Assembly (NCBI RefSeq): GCF_001183965.1
Contig: NZ_LFZV01000001.1
Location: 2,362,079 to 2,399,662 of the forward strand
Length of the DNA: 37,584 nt
Reading direction: 5' to 3'
Source of the DNA: Bacillus sp. FJAT-27916
GTDB taxonomy: Bacteria > Bacillota > Bacilli > Bacillales > Pradoshiaceae
Position numbers and translations under genes: made by a program. Under the pieces are notes generated by a model. That model saw only the letters and a list, made by a program, of their open reading frames with translations, did not search any database and had not been told where the DNA came from. The stretch's first letter is position 1, and each line of letters begins with the position of its first letter. Positions 10,053 to 20,520 of the stretch are shown here, piece after piece.

Positions 10053-10067
10053 TCGCTGCTTTTTTAT
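10036..10067. terminator. Bidirectional terminator shared by the TRIC gene and spoVK
   Basis: A perfect 30-bp palindrome (15-bp arms at 10036-10050 and 10051-10065) with an AAAAAA tract on one side and TTTTTT on the other. It can end transcripts from both sides. The TRIC stop codon (10050-10052) is at its apex and the spoVK stop (10064-10066) at its edge. Confidence 0.92.
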
Positions 10068-11020
10068 TGTTCCTCTGATTCAAAATCCAAATCACTGCTC
10101 CTGAGTGTCATTAATTCCTTCCGGTCATATTGATCACTCATCAGAAGGCGCATCGCCTGGGTTCGAATGGCCCGTTCTATGATATTACGAATATATCGCC
10201 CATTCGAGAAGGTTGACAATCTAAGAATACTTGTTAATGCATACAAATGTTCACGGAGCTGCCTGCTGGCATCGAGTGAAAAAGCATACTGCCTCTCTGC
10301 GAGCATTCTTGAGGCAATCTCCATTAATTGATCAACCGAGTAATCCGGGAAATCAATCACGATAGGAAAGCGCGAATGGAGGCCTGGGTTCAAGGTGAGG
10401 AAATGATTCATTTCCTGCGAATAGCCTGCAAGAATCAGGATGAACTCATGCTGACGGTCCTCCATATGCTTGACAAGCGTATCGATCGCTTCCTTTCCAA
10501 AGTCCTTCTCTCCGCCTCTCCCAAGCGAATAGGCCTCATCCACAAATAGAATGCCTCCAATCGCCTTCTTTACTAGGTCACGCGTCTTTTGCGCAGTGTG
10601 ACCGATGTACTCCCCGACAAGGTCTGCCCGCTCCGCTTCTATTAAATGCCCTTTGGATAATACATTCATTTTCACGAATAATTTCCCAATCAGCCTCGCC
10701 ACCGTTGTCTTCCCTGTTCCCGGGTTCCCCTTAAACATCATATGCAATGCTTGTTTTTGCGTTTTCAGACCAGCCTCTTCTCTTTGCTTATTCACATAGA
10801 TCCACGCATATATTTCCTTGATCACACGTTTCATTTCCTCCATGCCGACCAATTCATTCAGTTCTTCCTCTATTTCCTTTAAAGCAATATGGTGGGAAGG
10901 AATTTCCCGAGTTGGTATCGGCGCTGATATGAACGGCTTCTCAAGCTTCTTTGAGTGGTCATTCTTTAACACGACGTTGATTTGTCCATTATTTCTCACG
11001 CGCATCGGCTGCTTTTCCAC
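10064..11020 (-). CDS. spoVK: Stage V sporulation protein K, AAA ATPase
   Basis: A 318-aa CbxX/CfqX-type AAA protein needed for spore maturation in B. subtilis. Walker A is GNPGTGKTT (about residues 115-123), Walker B ILFVDEAYSL (about 177-186), followed by GGEKDFGKEAIDTL and a sensor segment LILAGYS near 216-222. The N-terminal NNGQINVVL stretch matches SpoVK. The start is GTG 11020 behind GAGGTGAT. It lies between hfq and hflX as in B. subtilis, without the nrd genes and cwlC that separate them there. In B. subtilis it is a mother-cell sporulation gene; I could not identify the promoter with confidence. Confidence 0.95.
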   Translation of the reverse strand: MEKQPMRVRNNGQINVVLKNDHSKKLEKPFISAPIPTREIPSHHIALKEIEEELNELVGMEEMKRVIKEIYAWIYVNKQREEAGLKTQKQALHMMFKGNPGTGKTTVARLIGKLFVKMNVLSKGHLIEAERADLVGEYIGHTAQKTRDLVKKAIGGILFVDEAYSLGRGGEKDFGKEAIDTLVKHMEDRQHEFILILAGYSQEMNHFLTLNPGLHSRFPIVIDFPDYSVDQLMEIASRMLAERQYAFSLDASRQLREHLYALTSILRLSTFSNGRYIRNIIERAIRTQAMRLLMSDQYDRKELMTLRSSDLDFESEEQ

Positions 11021-11251
11021 CTTATCACCTCATTATGCCAAGGCTTCTCCTCTTCTTTTCGACAATTCTTAGTCAGAATCGGACACCAGCCCTCTTTATC
11101 TTACATAGAAATTGCTATTTCTCCGGCGCAGGCAGCTCCATTGTCACATTCTGCGCTTTCCCGGAAAATAATTGCCTTCTTTTATATCTATTCCCCTGGA
11201 GCCAAATAAAGACGTAAAAGATGCTCCTTACTCCCAATCTTCCATATAACC
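11021..11251. other. spoVK upstream region, no firm gene
   Basis: A 231-bp stretch between spoVK and the hfq terminator. It presumably contains the spoVK promoter. The minus strand has one 40-codon frame (TTG 11237 to TAG 11115) with a hydrophobic start and basic middle, but it has no convincing ribosome binding site and no family I know. Confidence 0.4.
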
Positions 11252-11290
11252 AAAAAACAGGCCCAGGAATATTCCCGGAACCTGTTTTTT
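11252..11290 (-). terminator. hfq terminator
   Basis: Ten-bp stem AAAAAACAGG (11252-11261) with CCTGTTTTTT (11281-11290) and a partly paired loop; the minus strand ends in TTTTTT. It lies 10 nt after the hfq stop and could also work on the plus strand. Confidence 0.9.
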
Positions 11291-11300
11291 CTATCAGTCC

Positions 11301-11528
11301 TTAACCTTCAAGGTCAATTTGTACATTTTTTTGAGGAGCAAAAGTAGAAATCGCATGCTTATACACCAGTTGCTGCTTGCCCTCTGTTTCGATTAAGACA
11401 GTGAAATTATCAAAGCCCTTGATAAGCCCTCTTAACTGAAACCCGTTTAATAGGAAAATGGTAACAAAGATGTTTTCCTTGCGAAGCTGATTCAAAATTT
11501 GATCTTGAATGTTAATTCCTTGTTTCAT
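11301..11528 (-). CDS. hfq: RNA chaperone Hfq
   Basis: A 75-aa Sm-like protein forming a hexameric ring that binds small RNAs and mRNAs. The Sm1 motif is at about residues 18-50 ([21 protein letters not shown]) and the Sm2 motif around residues 55-61 (LVYKHAIS, the YKHA form typical of Hfq). The length equals that of other Bacillus Hfq proteins, which lack the long C-terminal tail of E. coli Hfq. It lies 29 nt downstream of miaA, the conserved miaA-hfq pair. Confidence 0.97.
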   Translation of the reverse strand: MKQGINIQDQILNQLRKENIFVTIFLLNGFQLRGLIKGFDNFTVLIETEGKQQLVYKHAISTFAPQKNVQIDLEG

Positions 11529-11557
11529 TATTTTTGCCTCCTCATTTCTCTCTATAT

Positions 11558-12508
11558 TTATCTATTCGCTTTTAAGCGCAGCATTCCTGCCACATAAGCG
11601 GATATTTCTTCTATTTTATCATCGATATGGTCTATATCGGACATATCGAACCAATTTACATCCATTTTATTACGAAACCATGTAAATTGTCTTTTTGCGA
11701 ACCTTCTTGTGTTCTGCTTAATAGCTTCTGATACTTGTTCTATTGTTTCTTTCCCTTCAAAATATCCATTAAACTCCTTATAGCCAATCGCCTGCAAGGA
11801 TTGTGTTTCCATTAATCCACGGTCGTAAAACCTCTTGACCTCATCGACTAAACCAGCCTTCATCATGATATCAACTCGCTGATTGATTCGGCTGTACAAC
11901 AAATCCCGCTCCATCGTCAATCCAATGACAGCTGCATCGTAATTCTCCGTTTTGTCCGCGGATTGCTGCTGTTCACTGAAACGCACACCTGATGTGTAAT
12001 AGACCTCAAGCGCCCTAACGACCCGCTTGACGTTATTAGGATGAATCTTCTCAGCCGCTTCCGGGTCAATCTCTTTCAAGGTCGCATATAAAGCGTCCCG
12101 TCCCTCTGTTTCAGCTTTTTCTTCCAGTTCAGCTCTGATTTCGGGGTTTGCAGCGGTTTCCGGAAATTGATAATCATAAAGCACCGATTGAATATAAAGT
12201 CCCGTTCCGCCTACGATAATAGGGATACGCCCCCTGCTCGCAATGTCTGCAATCTCCCTTTGGACTGCTTCCTTGAATTCATAAACCGTATAGGATTCGC
12301 CTGCTTCCCTCTCATCAATTAAATGATGCGGAATACCTTCAGCCTCATCTTCACTGATTTTTGCTGTCCCGATATCCATCCCTTTAAAGATCTGTGCAGA
12401 ATCTCCACTGATGATTTCTCCATCAAACCGCTTTGCCAGTTCAATCGATAGCTTGGTCTTACCAACCGCTGTCGGTCCGATGATGACGATTAGTTTTTGT
12501 TTATCCAT
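11558..12508 (-). CDS. miaA: tRNA dimethylallyltransferase MiaA
   Basis: A 316-aa enzyme that adds a dimethylallyl group to N6 of A37 in tRNAs reading codons that start with U. The P loop is [11 protein letters not shown] (residues 11-21), followed by [17 protein letters not shown] (about 34-50) with the catalytic Asp36 and the [14 protein letters not shown] segment (about 100-113). C-terminal [10 protein letters not shown] (about 273-282) is the conserved tRNA-binding segment. The usual Met-Gln pair in DSMQ is Ala-Gln here. Its ribosome binding site is weak (GTGAGAAA). It is first in the miaA-hfq unit. Confidence 0.96.
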   Translation of the reverse strand: MDKQKLIVIIGPTAVGKTKLSIELAKRFDGEIISGDSAQIFKGMDIGTAKISEDEAEGIPHHLIDEREAGESYTVYEFKEAVQREIADIASRGRIPIIVGGTGLYIQSVLYDYQFPETAANPEIRAELEEKAETEGRDALYATLKEIDPEAAEKIHPNNVKRVVRALEVYYTSGVRFSEQQQSADKTENYDAAVIGLTMERDLLYSRINQRVDIMMKAGLVDEVKRFYDRGLMETQSLQAIGYKEFNGYFEGKETIEQVSEAIKQNTRRFAKRQFTWFRNKMDVNWFDMSDIDHIDDKIEEISAYVAGMLRLKANR

Positions 12509-12715
12509 ATGTATTTCTCACTGCCCTATATCTTTTTTATTATCTTACCATAAAACGGGATATGAACGAATAATGTTAATGGATACCTGTCCATTATGGA
12601 CAGCAGATTTTGATAATATACCAGCCGATTGAAGAAATTTTATCATCGCTGGGACTGAGGACCGTTGCCCATATCCTTGAACTTTGTTACCTTTTCAAAC
12701 ATAGAGCTGTTAATT

Positions 12716-14185
12716 ATGCGAAAGGGAGTGATTGTCATTGATTCACAGGCTGTTCCAGGAAAGTGGTTTCTAGGTAAAGCTCCAGACGTCCGCACCCCGT
12801 CTTATCCGCCAATTGTTTTTGTTCAAGGAAGAAACAGTTCAGCCAGCAGCTGGAATGAAGAAACGATCTACCACGGTTTAAATGATATGGAAAGAATCGC
12901 ATGTTTGGCCGGGTATCAATCCGTTTTCGTCGAGCTCTATGATTCTGAAGGCAAAGGATCACGCAGTCAATGGGATAACGGAAAGTTACTTTCTACTATA
13001 TTAAAAGAGATTTCAACCTATTTTGGGCAAAAGCTTAATATCATTGCCCATAGCAAGGGCGGAATTGATGTGCAAGCAGCTCTCATTCACTACGACGCCT
13101 ATCCGTACGCCGGCCGAGTCCTAAGCTTATCTGCACCACATAAAGGATCTCATTTAGCTGACTTATCCTACAGCTGGTATGCCTCCTGGCTTGCCGAATT
13201 GCTCGGCCAAAAGGATGATGGCACGTTTTCCCTTCAAACAGGGGAAATGACCCATTTTCGCTCCCTGACCGATCAAAATAAAAACATAAATAAAAACACC
13301 TATTTCACTGCAGCCGGAGCTAGCCGCGGTCCTGCCTTTTCAAGCTTATCCTTAGGCGGAGCCTACCTATCCTCCTACGGGGAGAACGACGGCCTCGTAA
13401 ATGTGTGGAGCACGGTGCTTCCATACGGAAAACATTTATTCACAGATCAAAGCCTTGATCATGACAGCATCCGAATTGGGTCGCGCTTCTTCTCAAAAGC
13501 AGAGCCTTTCTTAAAAAGCACAGAACCTTCCTCTATTCTAACAAAAGGACCCATTCCAGAAGAATCCCTTGAAACGGAAGCGAACCACATCATCCGCGGC
13601 GGACCGCTCCCTGCCGGACAGTTTGTCAAGCTCTCCTTTTCGATCGAAAAAGAAGCGGAAGTCACCCTTTTTACAATGAGCGCTGACAAAGAAACCAAAG
13701 TGACCCTTCGCTCCCCCTCCGGCACGATTATTCCAGCACAACAACCTATTGCTCTGCCGGAGAAATCGTATTTCGGAGGTGCATGGCTTCATCCTTTTGA
13801 ACTGGACCATGCAGAGCCGGGTACTTGGGAGCTTTCCTTGCAATCCCCCAAGAATGACGCATTCCTATTTATCGGTAACATCCACCTGCCTAGCCCAGTA
13901 CAAATCATCCTGCCCGCCTTGACAATCATGAACTCAAAGAAAAAACTCCTATTCAGGAGCCAATCAAGTAAGAAAGCTATTTACAGCTGCCAATGGAGAA
14001 TGATTGACCGAAGCGGCACCCTCATCCATGAATTTACCACTAAAGCCCAAGGGGCAGCACAGCACCCTCTCCCTTCCATCACAAAGGAAGGGACCTATAA
14101 TATTACCGTAGATATCGAAGGAACAACCGAGCAGGGTACGCCTTTCACAAGGACAACCGTCCGTTCTATCTATCTTACGCCATAG
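12716..14185 (+). CDS. Lipase-like alpha/beta hydrolase with C-terminal beta-rich domain
   Basis: A 489-aa protein. Residues about 30-255 look like a lipase-type alpha/beta hydrolase: oxyanion strand PPIVFVQGRNSSASSW (31-46), nucleophile elbow AHSKGG with Ser113, then SAPHKGS, a candidate acid in GENDGLVNVWS and a candidate His in LDHDSIRIG. Residues about 280-489 are beta-rich, with repeated threonine/serine strands, and resemble surface or carbohydrate-associated sandwich domains; I cannot name them. I see no signal peptide. The start is uncertain: ATG 12716 lacks a good ribosome binding site, whereas AAGGGAG at 12721-12727 is correctly placed for an ATT at 12737. The substrate is unknown. 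It stands alone between miaA (divergent) and the YkvA gene. Confidence 0.8.
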   Translation: MRKGVIVIDSQAVPGKWFLGKAPDVRTPSYPPIVFVQGRNSSASSWNEETIYHGLNDMERIACLAGYQSVFVELYDSEGKGSRSQWDNGKLLSTILKEISTYFGQKLNIIAHSKGGIDVQAALIHYDAYPYAGRVLSLSAPHKGSHLADLSYSWYASWLAELLGQKDDGTFSLQTGEMTHFRSLTDQNKNINKNTYFTAAGASRGPAFSSLSLGGAYLSSYGENDGLVNVWSTVLPYGKHLFTDQSLDHDSIRIGSRFFSKAEPFLKSTEPSSILTKGPIPEESLETEANHIIRGGPLPAGQFVKLSFSIEKEAEVTLFTMSADKETKVTLRSPSGTIIPAQQPIALPEKSYFGGAWLHPFELDHAEPGTWELSLQSPKNDAFLFIGNIHLPSPVQIILPALTIMNSKKKLLFRSQSSKKAIYSCQWRMIDRSGTLIHEFTTKAQGAAQHPLPSITKEGTYNITVDIEGTTEQGTPFTRTTVRSIYLTP

Positions 14186-14278
14186 AAGATTCAATCCATC
14201 CAATTCTGGGTAGGATTAATTGTAACTACCCCATATTTCCATTAAAATAAAAGGAAGTAAACTATTGGAGGAACCACT

Positions 14279-14734
14279 ATGACGGAAGAAACAAAAGAAA
14301 CAAAGGAACCTTTCTCATTAGGGAAATATATCGAAAGAGCCAAATCAATCTTAGGAAATACTGAGAAATCAAGTGAACTGCTAGACGATGCAAACAAAAA
14401 ATCATCGAAGAATCGCAGCTCTCTCGATGGCGTATGGGAGCCGCTACAGCTCCTCTTCAGCATGTTCCGCTCCTATGCCAAAGGAGAGTATACAGAAATC
14501 CCCACCCGCTCCATCCTGGCCATCATCGCAGCTATTCTTTACTTCGTGACACCGATTGATGTCATACCAGACTTTATCTTTGGGCTTGGTTTTGCGGATG
14601 ATGCTGCCGTTATCGCCTTTACGGCAAAGCAGGTGAAGGATGATTTGGAGAAATATAAGCTTTGGAGTGAAAAACAGGAGAACACGATTGAACCTGAGCA
14701 AAATAAAGAACCGAATGAATCAGAGAAACTGTGA
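14279..14734 (+). CDS. YkvA family protein (DUF1232)
   Basis: A 151-aa protein. The DUF1232 core is at about residues 74-105, with the diagnostic TPIDVIPDFIFGLGFADDAA sequence in a hydrophobic helical hairpin. The N-terminal 60 residues are charged and helical, and the C-terminal tail is acidic. Such proteins are membrane associated and of unknown role. A GGAGG lies about 8 nt before the ATG. The stop codon is in the right arm of the gene's own terminator. Confidence 0.88.
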   Translation: MTEETKETKEPFSLGKYIERAKSILGNTEKSSELLDDANKKSSKNRSSLDGVWEPLQLLFSMFRSYAKGEYTEIPTRSILAIIAAILYFVTPIDVIPDFIFGLGFADDAAVIAFTAKQVKDDLEKYKLWSEKQENTIEPEQNKEPNESEKL

Positions 14735-14751
14735 TTCATTCGGTTTCTTTT
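14709..14751 (+). terminator. Terminator overlapping the end of the YkvA gene
   Basis: A perfect 14-bp stem (14709-14722 with 14732-14745) and a T-rich tail (TTTCTTTTT). The left arm codes the final residues and the right arm includes the TGA stop. Confidence 0.9.
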
Positions 14752-14767
14752 TCGGGGTAACCAAAGG

Positions 14768-15367
14768 TTAATCATTCATTTGAAAAATATACTTATCCTC
14801 TAGTTTGGATATATAGAAGTCATTAACAGCCAAATCATTATCTGTAGTCCAGATTTCGACCCCTTCTCCATCAAAACCTAAAGCTATTAAGGTTTCTCCT
14901 TCTTTCTTAAAGTCTGCCATAAATGTAGAATTGATATCAGATTCTTTTAGAGGTTCCATCCATAAAAAATCAAGTGGCATGGTGTACATCGCTGTTAAGT
15001 TACAGGTAGCAGCAACAAAGAAGTACGGATAAACTTTTCGGAATTCATCTTCATTATGAATGGTAATATTAAAACAGCAATAGTTTTCATTGTGGAAAAT
15101 TTCATGGAAATTGATTTGATTCACACTTAATAAATTCACGATTTCTGCGTAATTAATTTCATCATTTTCCACTTTCATATGTAGTGGATATTTATTGATA
15201 TTCATCAAAAAATCCTCTACAAATCCATCAGCATATTCTACACCCATATTGCCTGCGCTAAAATGATAGATGACTGAGGTAGAAAAATCAACTTCTCCAT
15301 GAAACAAAACGAGGTTTGTAATATCCACATTTTCAAATTTCTTTTGACTATATTCAATTTGCATCAT
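14768..15367 (-). CDS. Unrecognised acidic protein, about 199 aa
   Basis: Not recognised. The frame is open to GTG 15376, but that codon overlaps the ribosome binding site AGAGGTGG (15373-15380); ATG 15367 or the next ATG 15364 is the likely start (MMQIEYSQKKFENVDI). The protein is acidic, rich in Asn, Phe and Tyr, with no signal peptide and no long hydrophobic helix. Alternating beta-like strands and a short Cys pair (YCCFNITIH, near residue 94) stand out. The DNA is more AT-rich than the neighbouring mutL. The next gene upstream is a two-helix membrane protein in the same direction, 105 bp away. Size and composition resemble immunity-type proteins, but that is only an impression. Confidence 0.75.
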   Translation of the reverse strand: MMQIEYSQKKFENVDITNLVLFHGEVDFSTSVIYHFSAGNMGVEYADGFVEDFLMNINKYPLHMKVENDEINYAEIVNLLSVNQINFHEIFHNENYCCFNITIHNEDEFRKVYPYFFVAATCNLTAMYTMPLDFLWMEPLKESDINSTFMADFKKEGETLIALGFDGEGVEIWTTDNDLAVNDFYISKLEDKYIFQMND

Positions 15368-15472
15368 CTCATCCACCTCTATTCATCATTAGACCATCCC
15401 CTGCACTATTATTCTAAGAATAATAATTAGCGGAAATTGTAAAAATGATCGTTACAGTGAGTAAATCAGTTA

Positions 15473-15718
15473 TTATCCTAGAAAATACTCTTCTAGATAA
15501 TAAAGAACAAAAGCCATGACCATACCAATCAGCATGTACCTATAACGAAAACCCGTTTCTTCTAACGCATTTATTCTATTCAAAATCAAAATAATAAAGG
15601 TGATGAGGATTAGTAAAAGGGTAAAAAAGTGCGGATTATTCCAGTTTATTTCTACCCCTTCTCCGTTTTTTATCATTAACCACACAATAAAGTAATAATA
15701 TAATAGCTTCCAGTCCAA
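15473..15718 (-). CDS. Hypothetical membrane protein, 81 aa
   Basis: Starts at TTG 15718, which has AGGAG about 9 nt upstream. Three hydrophobic segments are visible (about residues 5-16, 31-47 and 60-75), with aromatic residues at the ends (LLYYYFIVWL, FVLYYLEEYF). No family recognised. It is AT-rich and followed by the 199-aa gene in the same direction, so the two may form a unit. No clear terminator separates them. Confidence 0.65.
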   Translation of the reverse strand: MDWKLLYYYFIVWLMIKNGEGVEINWNNPHFFTLLLILITFIILILNRINALEETGFRYRYMLIGMVMAFVLYYLEEYFLG

Positions 15719-15830
15719 TGATTTCCACTCCTGTTATTTATACAATCGGCTTATCTATGTACATGCCTCATCATTGTCTCAGCATCTCGAAACCTTTTGA
15801 ATAACCTATACAATTATTTCCTATAAAGAT

Positions 15831-15878
15831 AAAAAGCAGTAGAATATTCAGCTTAGTCGAAACTGAACGTTCCACTGC
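15831..15878 (-). terminator. mutSL terminator
   Basis: A long imperfect stem, about 16 bp with G-T pairs (15836-15851 with 15863-15878), followed by TTTTTATC on the minus strand. It lies 87 nt past the mutL stop. A second small hairpin (TCAAGCA/TGCTTGA, near 15892-15909) precedes it. Confidence 0.8.
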
Positions 15879-15964
15879 CATCATTGACTTCTCAAGCAAT
15901 CCTGCTTGATGATAGATCCTTTTCAAAAGGAGATAAGATCAACTGATTGCTATTAATTTTTGTC

Positions 15965-17881
15965 TTACATAACCCTCTTAAACATCTTTTCCAGCTCATA
16001 TATCGAGTAGTGGATAATGATTGGGCGTCCGTGCGGGCATGTGAATGGGTCATTCGTATGCCGCAGCTCGTCAAGCAAGGCGGTTATCTCATCATTGCGC
16101 AAATGGCGATTAGCCTTAATGGAGCCTTTACAGCTCATCATAATGGCTGCTTCTTCGCGCAGCTTTTTGATATCCACCTTTTTCAGCGTCAGTACTTGAT
16201 GGATCATTTCGTCGATGATTTGCTCCTCCATCCCAGCTGGGAACCAGGTTGGGTGGGAACGGACGATATAGCTGTTTTGGCCGAACGGCTCAAGGAATAC
16301 TCCAACCGCCTCAAGCTCACTTTTATTCTCCTCCAGCTTGATGAAATCATCTGTTGAGTATTCAAGTGTGAGCGGAACGAGCATGTCCTGCAGCTCCTTA
16401 TTAACCTCTCCGACCTTTTCCTTAAAGAATTCATATTTAATCCGTTCCTGGGCAGCATGCTGGTCAATCATGTACAAGCCTTGATCATTCTGGGCAAGGA
16501 TGTAGGTGCCATGCAGCTGGCCAATTGGATAGAGCGGCGGAATCCGGCTTTCCCGCTCCACTTTGGGCTGTGCCTGCTGAGTCGGCTCATCCTGCTCGAT
16601 TTCTGCTGATTCGTCCGTATAACTCACCTCTTGTTCAGGCTCCTCATCCTGCCAAACGGGTGGCTCTTCAGCGTGTGCAGGCTGTTCTGGAATAGGTGCC
16701 ATGTGTTCTGTTGGCTCCTTAGCTGTTTCAGGCGGCTCATAGATTACCGAGAATCCATCCGCACCTGATGGGATGGCCGGAGGAGTCGGAACGACAGGCT
16801 GTTTCTCAGGTGACGGTCTTTCCATAAATGTGAATTGCGCTTGTTCAGATTTCGGCTTTTCTTCACGCTTTACCGGCGCACCGCTTGGGATGAGCGTTTC
16901 CTTCTTAAAGGTTTGTTTAATTGCGTCCCGAATGAGCTCCATCAATTCTTGCTCCTTGCTGAAACGAACCTCCATTTTCGATGGATGGACATTGACATCA
17001 ACCAGGAGCGGGTCCATTTCAATATTCAAGAGAACAATCGGATAGCGCCCAATCGGCAATAATGTATGATAGCCTTCAAGGATGGCCTTAGCAATCACGA
17101 AATTCTTAATAAAGCGCCCATTCACGAGAATGGTCATATAATTGCGCGAGGCACGTGTCATCTCGGGTGAACCGGCATAGCCCTTGATAGAGAAATCAAG
17201 AGTGGACGCCTCAAATGGCAGCATCTTCTGAGCGGTCTGCATCCCATAAATGCCTGCGAGCACTTGGAGCGGGTTTTTATTCCCCGAGGTTTGCAGCAAG
17301 ACTCGGTCATTATGAACGAGCTTAAAGGAAATGTCCGGATGTGACAAGGACAGTCTGTTTACCACATCCGTGATATTCCCGAGCTCGGTATGCACGCTTT
17401 TGACGTACTTCAGTCTAGCAGGTGTATTAAAGAAGAGCTCACTGACCACAATATCCGTCCCCTTACGGCTTGAATACGATTCCTTCGTGATCAGCTTTCC
17501 GCCTTCTAGATAGACTCTCGTGCCGGGACCTTCCCCGGTTGATGTTTTCAGTTCAAACTTTGAGACAGAGGCAATGGAAGGAAGAGCCTCTCCTCTGAAC
17601 CCTAACGTCCGGATTCGGAAGAGGTCGTTCTCATCCTTGATTTTACTTGTTGCATGGCGGTGGAAGGCATTGACGGCATCGTCCTCTTCCATTCCTTCGC
17701 CATTATCGATAATCCGGATTGATTGCAAGCCGGCCTCCTCGACATAGATCTCGATGACCGTACTGTTAGCATCGATAGCATTTTCAACCAATTCCTTCAC
17801 GACCGAGGATGGCCGTTCGACCACTTCCCCAGCTGCAATCTTGTTGGACAATAAATCATCTAACAGCACTATCTTTCCCAT
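15965..17881 (-). CDS. mutL: DNA mismatch repair protein MutL
   Basis: A 638-aa mismatch repair factor that couples MutS recognition to strand incision. The N-terminal GHKL ATPase has the [11 protein letters not shown] motif (about 13-23), ELVENAIDA (about 31-39), DNGEGM (about 58-63) and FRGEALPSI (about 94-102). A proline/glutamate-rich linker spans about 340-440. The C-terminal domain carries the endonuclease metal motif [12 protein letters not shown] starting at Asp473, so this is an incision-competent MutL as in Bacillus. The start ATG has AAAGGAG about 10 nt upstream and follows the mutS stop by 26 nt. Confidence 0.97.
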   Translation of the reverse strand: MGKIVLLDDLLSNKIAAGEVVERPSSVVKELVENAIDANSTVIEIYVEEAGLQSIRIIDNGEGMEEDDAVNAFHRHATSKIKDENDLFRIRTLGFRGEALPSIASVSKFELKTSTGEGPGTRVYLEGGKLITKESYSSRKGTDIVVSELFFNTPARLKYVKSVHTELGNITDVVNRLSLSHPDISFKLVHNDRVLLQTSGNKNPLQVLAGIYGMQTAQKMLPFEASTLDFSIKGYAGSPEMTRASRNYMTILVNGRFIKNFVIAKAILEGYHTLLPIGRYPIVLLNIEMDPLLVDVNVHPSKMEVRFSKEQELMELIRDAIKQTFKKETLIPSGAPVKREEKPKSEQAQFTFMERPSPEKQPVVPTPPAIPSGADGFSVIYEPPETAKEPTEHMAPIPEQPAHAEEPPVWQDEEPEQEVSYTDESAEIEQDEPTQQAQPKVERESRIPPLYPIGQLHGTYILAQNDQGLYMIDQHAAQERIKYEFFKEKVGEVNKELQDMLVPLTLEYSTDDFIKLEENKSELEAVGVFLEPFGQNSYIVRSHPTWFPAGMEEQIIDEMIHQVLTLKKVDIKKLREEAAIMMSCKGSIKANRHLRNDEITALLDELRHTNDPFTCPHGRPIIIHYSIYELEKMFKRVM

Positions 17882-17907
17882 TTGGCCTGCTCCTTTCCGT
17901 TCATGTA

Positions 17908-20520
17908 TTATTTCAATTTCTTCTGCAGCGCATAGAGGGCATTCAACGCTTCAAGCGGTGTCATTTCCAAGACGGATAATGACTTCAATTCCTCAATGGC
18001 CTTCTGTTCTTTTCCTTTTAACGGTTTCTTCGTTTCCTTTTCATCCGCCGCGCCAAAGAAGGATAGCTGCGCTTGTTCAGCCGCTGCTTCCTCACGTGCT
18101 GGAGTTTGGACCTCCGCTGTTTTCACCTCAGGCGCTTTCTTCTTCCCATCCTCAAGAACGGTTAGGATCTCCTTCGCCCTTGTAATAACCGCCTGCGGCA
18201 TTTCTGCCAGCTGAGCCACGTGAATACCGTAGCTACGGTCTGCCGGCCCATCAACTACCTTATGCAGGAAGATGACTTTGCCGTTTTGCTCAACCGCTCG
18301 AACGTGAACATTCTTCAGGTTATCCAGCTTATCGGCAAGCACGGTCATTTCATGGTAGTGCGTCGAGAAGAGAGTCGCTGCCCCAATATGATTATGGATG
18401 TATTCAATGATGGACTGTGCAAGCGCCATTCCATCATAGGTGGATGTGCCGCGTCCAATCTCGTCAAATAAAAGCAGGCTTCGCTCTGTCGCATTCGTAA
18501 TCGCATGATTGGCCTCTAGCATCTCGACCATGAACGTACTTTGGCCGGAAATCAAATCATCGGCAGCACCAATACGCGTGAATACTTGGTCAAAAATCGG
18601 CAAAACGGCTTTATCTGCCGGAACAAAGCAGCCGATTTGCGCCATGATGGATGTTAAGGCAATTTGGCGCATATACGTACTCTTACCGGCCATATTCGGT
18701 CCAGTAATCAGGAGTATCTCATTATGCTTGTCCATTTTGCAATCATTCGGCACATATTCCTGTGTTTTAAGAACTTTTTCGACCACCGGATGGCGTCCAT
18801 TCTCAATAATCATCGTCTTATCATGCGAGAAGGTTGGCCTCACATAATGCTGGCGCTCACTAATCGTGGAGAAGCATTGCAGGCAATCCAGTTCACTGAT
18901 TTCTTGAGCCAGCTGCTGCAAACGCGGAATATATTCCTTAATATGATCTCTTAGCTCACAGAAGAGGTCATACTCAAGTCCCGTGCTTTTCTCTTCTGCC
19001 TCAAGGATGATTGTTTCCTTCTCCTTCAGCTCAGGCGTGATATAACGCTCTGCATTGGCCAATGTTTGCTTGCGGTCATAGCGGTCATCATGGAGGAGAT
19101 GAAGATTCGCTTTTGTGATTTCAATATAATAACCGAATACTCGATTATAGCCGACCTTCAAGGAACGAATGCCAGTCCGCTCTCGCTCCCGCTGCTCAAG
19201 CTGAGCAATCCATGTCTTTCCGTTCTTTGATGCATCACGGTAGCGGTCAAGATCTTCATTATATCCTTCGCGAATAATGCCGCCTTCTTTAATGGAGATA
19301 GGCGGGCTTTCATGAAGGGCACGCTCAAGGATGTCCGTCACTTCCTCACAAGGGTCCATTCTGGCAGCGATTGTCTGCGCTGCCTCATTCGGCAGACGAC
19401 CCATGACATCAATGATGGCGGGAACCTGCTGCAAGGAACGCTTCAGCTGTAAAAGGTCGCGGGCATTCACATTCCCATACGAAACTCGACCTGTTAATCG
19501 TTCCAGATCATAGACTTCATGAAGCAGCTCCCGCAATTCCTCGCGCTCGAAGAATCGGTCCATGAAGGTTTCCACCATGGATAGGCGTGCTTCTATTTCT
19601 GTTTCATTGATAAGCGGCCGCTCAATCCATTGCTTTAGTCTTCTTCCGCCCATGGCCGTCTTTGTCTCATCCAGAAGCCAAAGAAGAGACCCCTTCTTCC
19701 CTTTAGAACGAATGGTTTCCGTCAGCTCGAGATTTCGCTTGGAGAAATAATCAATCTTTAAATATTGTTCTGATCGGTAATGCTCAGCTGCCTGGATATG
19801 ATCGAGGCTGCGTTTTTGCGTGCGCTCTATATAATTGAAGAGACGAGCCAGCGTCTCAGGCAGTCCGTCCTGTTTAACGTCTGCCAGCAAGGCAGCGAAT
19901 GGCTCCTTTATCTCTTGATCTGCTTCATAGGAAATCGCAGCAATCCCGCGTTCCTTTAATTGAACTTCCCTTTCAGCGCCTAAGTCCGGTGCGACAACGA
20001 CCTCACGAGATCCAATGACCGATACCTCATTCAAGACTTCCTTGAAGTCAGCAAAATGCGTAACCCGGTTTTCGCCGGTTGTTAAATCAAGATAGCCGAC
20101 CCCATATCCTCCTGGAATTTCGGAAATAGAGGCAAGGTAATTATTTTCCTTATCAGACAGACCTTTGCCCTCCATCATCGTTCCCGGAGTAACGAGCTGC
20201 ACAACCTCACGTTTTACAACGCCCTTTGCTGCTTTAGGGTCTTCTGTTTGCTCACAAATGGCCACCTTATAACCGCGGTCCACTAGCGTTTCAATATAAG
20301 ACTGTGCCGAGTGATACGGGACCCCGCACATCGGAATTTTCTGGTCTCCGCCCCCATTCTTGGCGGTAAGAGTAATTTCCAATTCCTTTGAGGCTGTCAT
20401 CGCATCCTCGAAAAACATTTCATAAAAATCACCAAGACGGAAAAACAAAAACGCGTCCTGGTAATCGGCTTTTATCCGTAAATATTGCTGTATCATCGGC
20501 GTGTATGCAGCCACTTCCAT
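17908..20520 (-). CDS. mutS: DNA mismatch repair protein MutS
   Basis: An 870-aa mismatch sensor and ATPase. Domain I has the mismatch-reading Phe-x-Glu motif (GDFYEMF; Phe32, Glu34). The connector, lever and clamp domains follow. The ATPase has Walker [10 protein letters not shown] (about 607-615), the signature [11 protein letters not shown] (about 662-672), Walker [10 protein letters not shown], and FSTHYHE. The C-terminal tail (about 800-870) has the Ala/Glu/Gln-rich linker and the QLSFF beta-clamp binding sequence. It is upstream of mutL in one operon and downstream of cotE. Confidence 0.98.
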   Translation of the reverse strand: MEVAAYTPMIQQYLRIKADYQDAFLFFRLGDFYEMFFEDAMTASKELEITLTAKNGGGDQKIPMCGVPYHSAQSYIETLVDRGYKVAICEQTEDPKAAKGVVKREVVQLVTPGTMMEGKGLSDKENNYLASISEIPGGYGVGYLDLTTGENRVTHFADFKEVLNEVSVIGSREVVVAPDLGAEREVQLKERGIAAISYEADQEIKEPFAALLADVKQDGLPETLARLFNYIERTQKRSLDHIQAAEHYRSEQYLKIDYFSKRNLELTETIRSKGKKGSLLWLLDETKTAMGGRRLKQWIERPLINETEIEARLSMVETFMDRFFEREELRELLHEVYDLERLTGRVSYGNVNARDLLQLKRSLQQVPAIIDVMGRLPNEAAQTIAARMDPCEEVTDILERALHESPPISIKEGGIIREGYNEDLDRYRDASKNGKTWIAQLEQRERERTGIRSLKVGYNRVFGYYIEITKANLHLLHDDRYDRKQTLANAERYITPELKEKETIILEAEEKSTGLEYDLFCELRDHIKEYIPRLQQLAQEISELDCLQCFSTISERQHYVRPTFSHDKTMIIENGRHPVVEKVLKTQEYVPNDCKMDKHNEILLITGPNMAGKSTYMRQIALTSIMAQIGCFVPADKAVLPIFDQVFTRIGAADDLISGQSTFMVEMLEANHAITNATERSLLLFDEIGRGTSTYDGMALAQSIIEYIHNHIGAATLFSTHYHEMTVLADKLDNLKNVHVRAVEQNGKVIFLHKVVDGPADRSYGIHVAQLAEMPQAVITRAKEILTVLEDGKKKAPEVKTAEVQTPAREEAAAEQAQLSFFGAADEKETKKPLKGKEQKAIEELKSLSVLEMTPLEALNALYALQKKLK

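Noticed and set aside
11115-11237. 40-codon minus-strand frame (TTG start) upstream of spoVK
   Set aside because: Its ribosome binding site is misplaced and no family is recognised; mentioned only in the intergenic entry.
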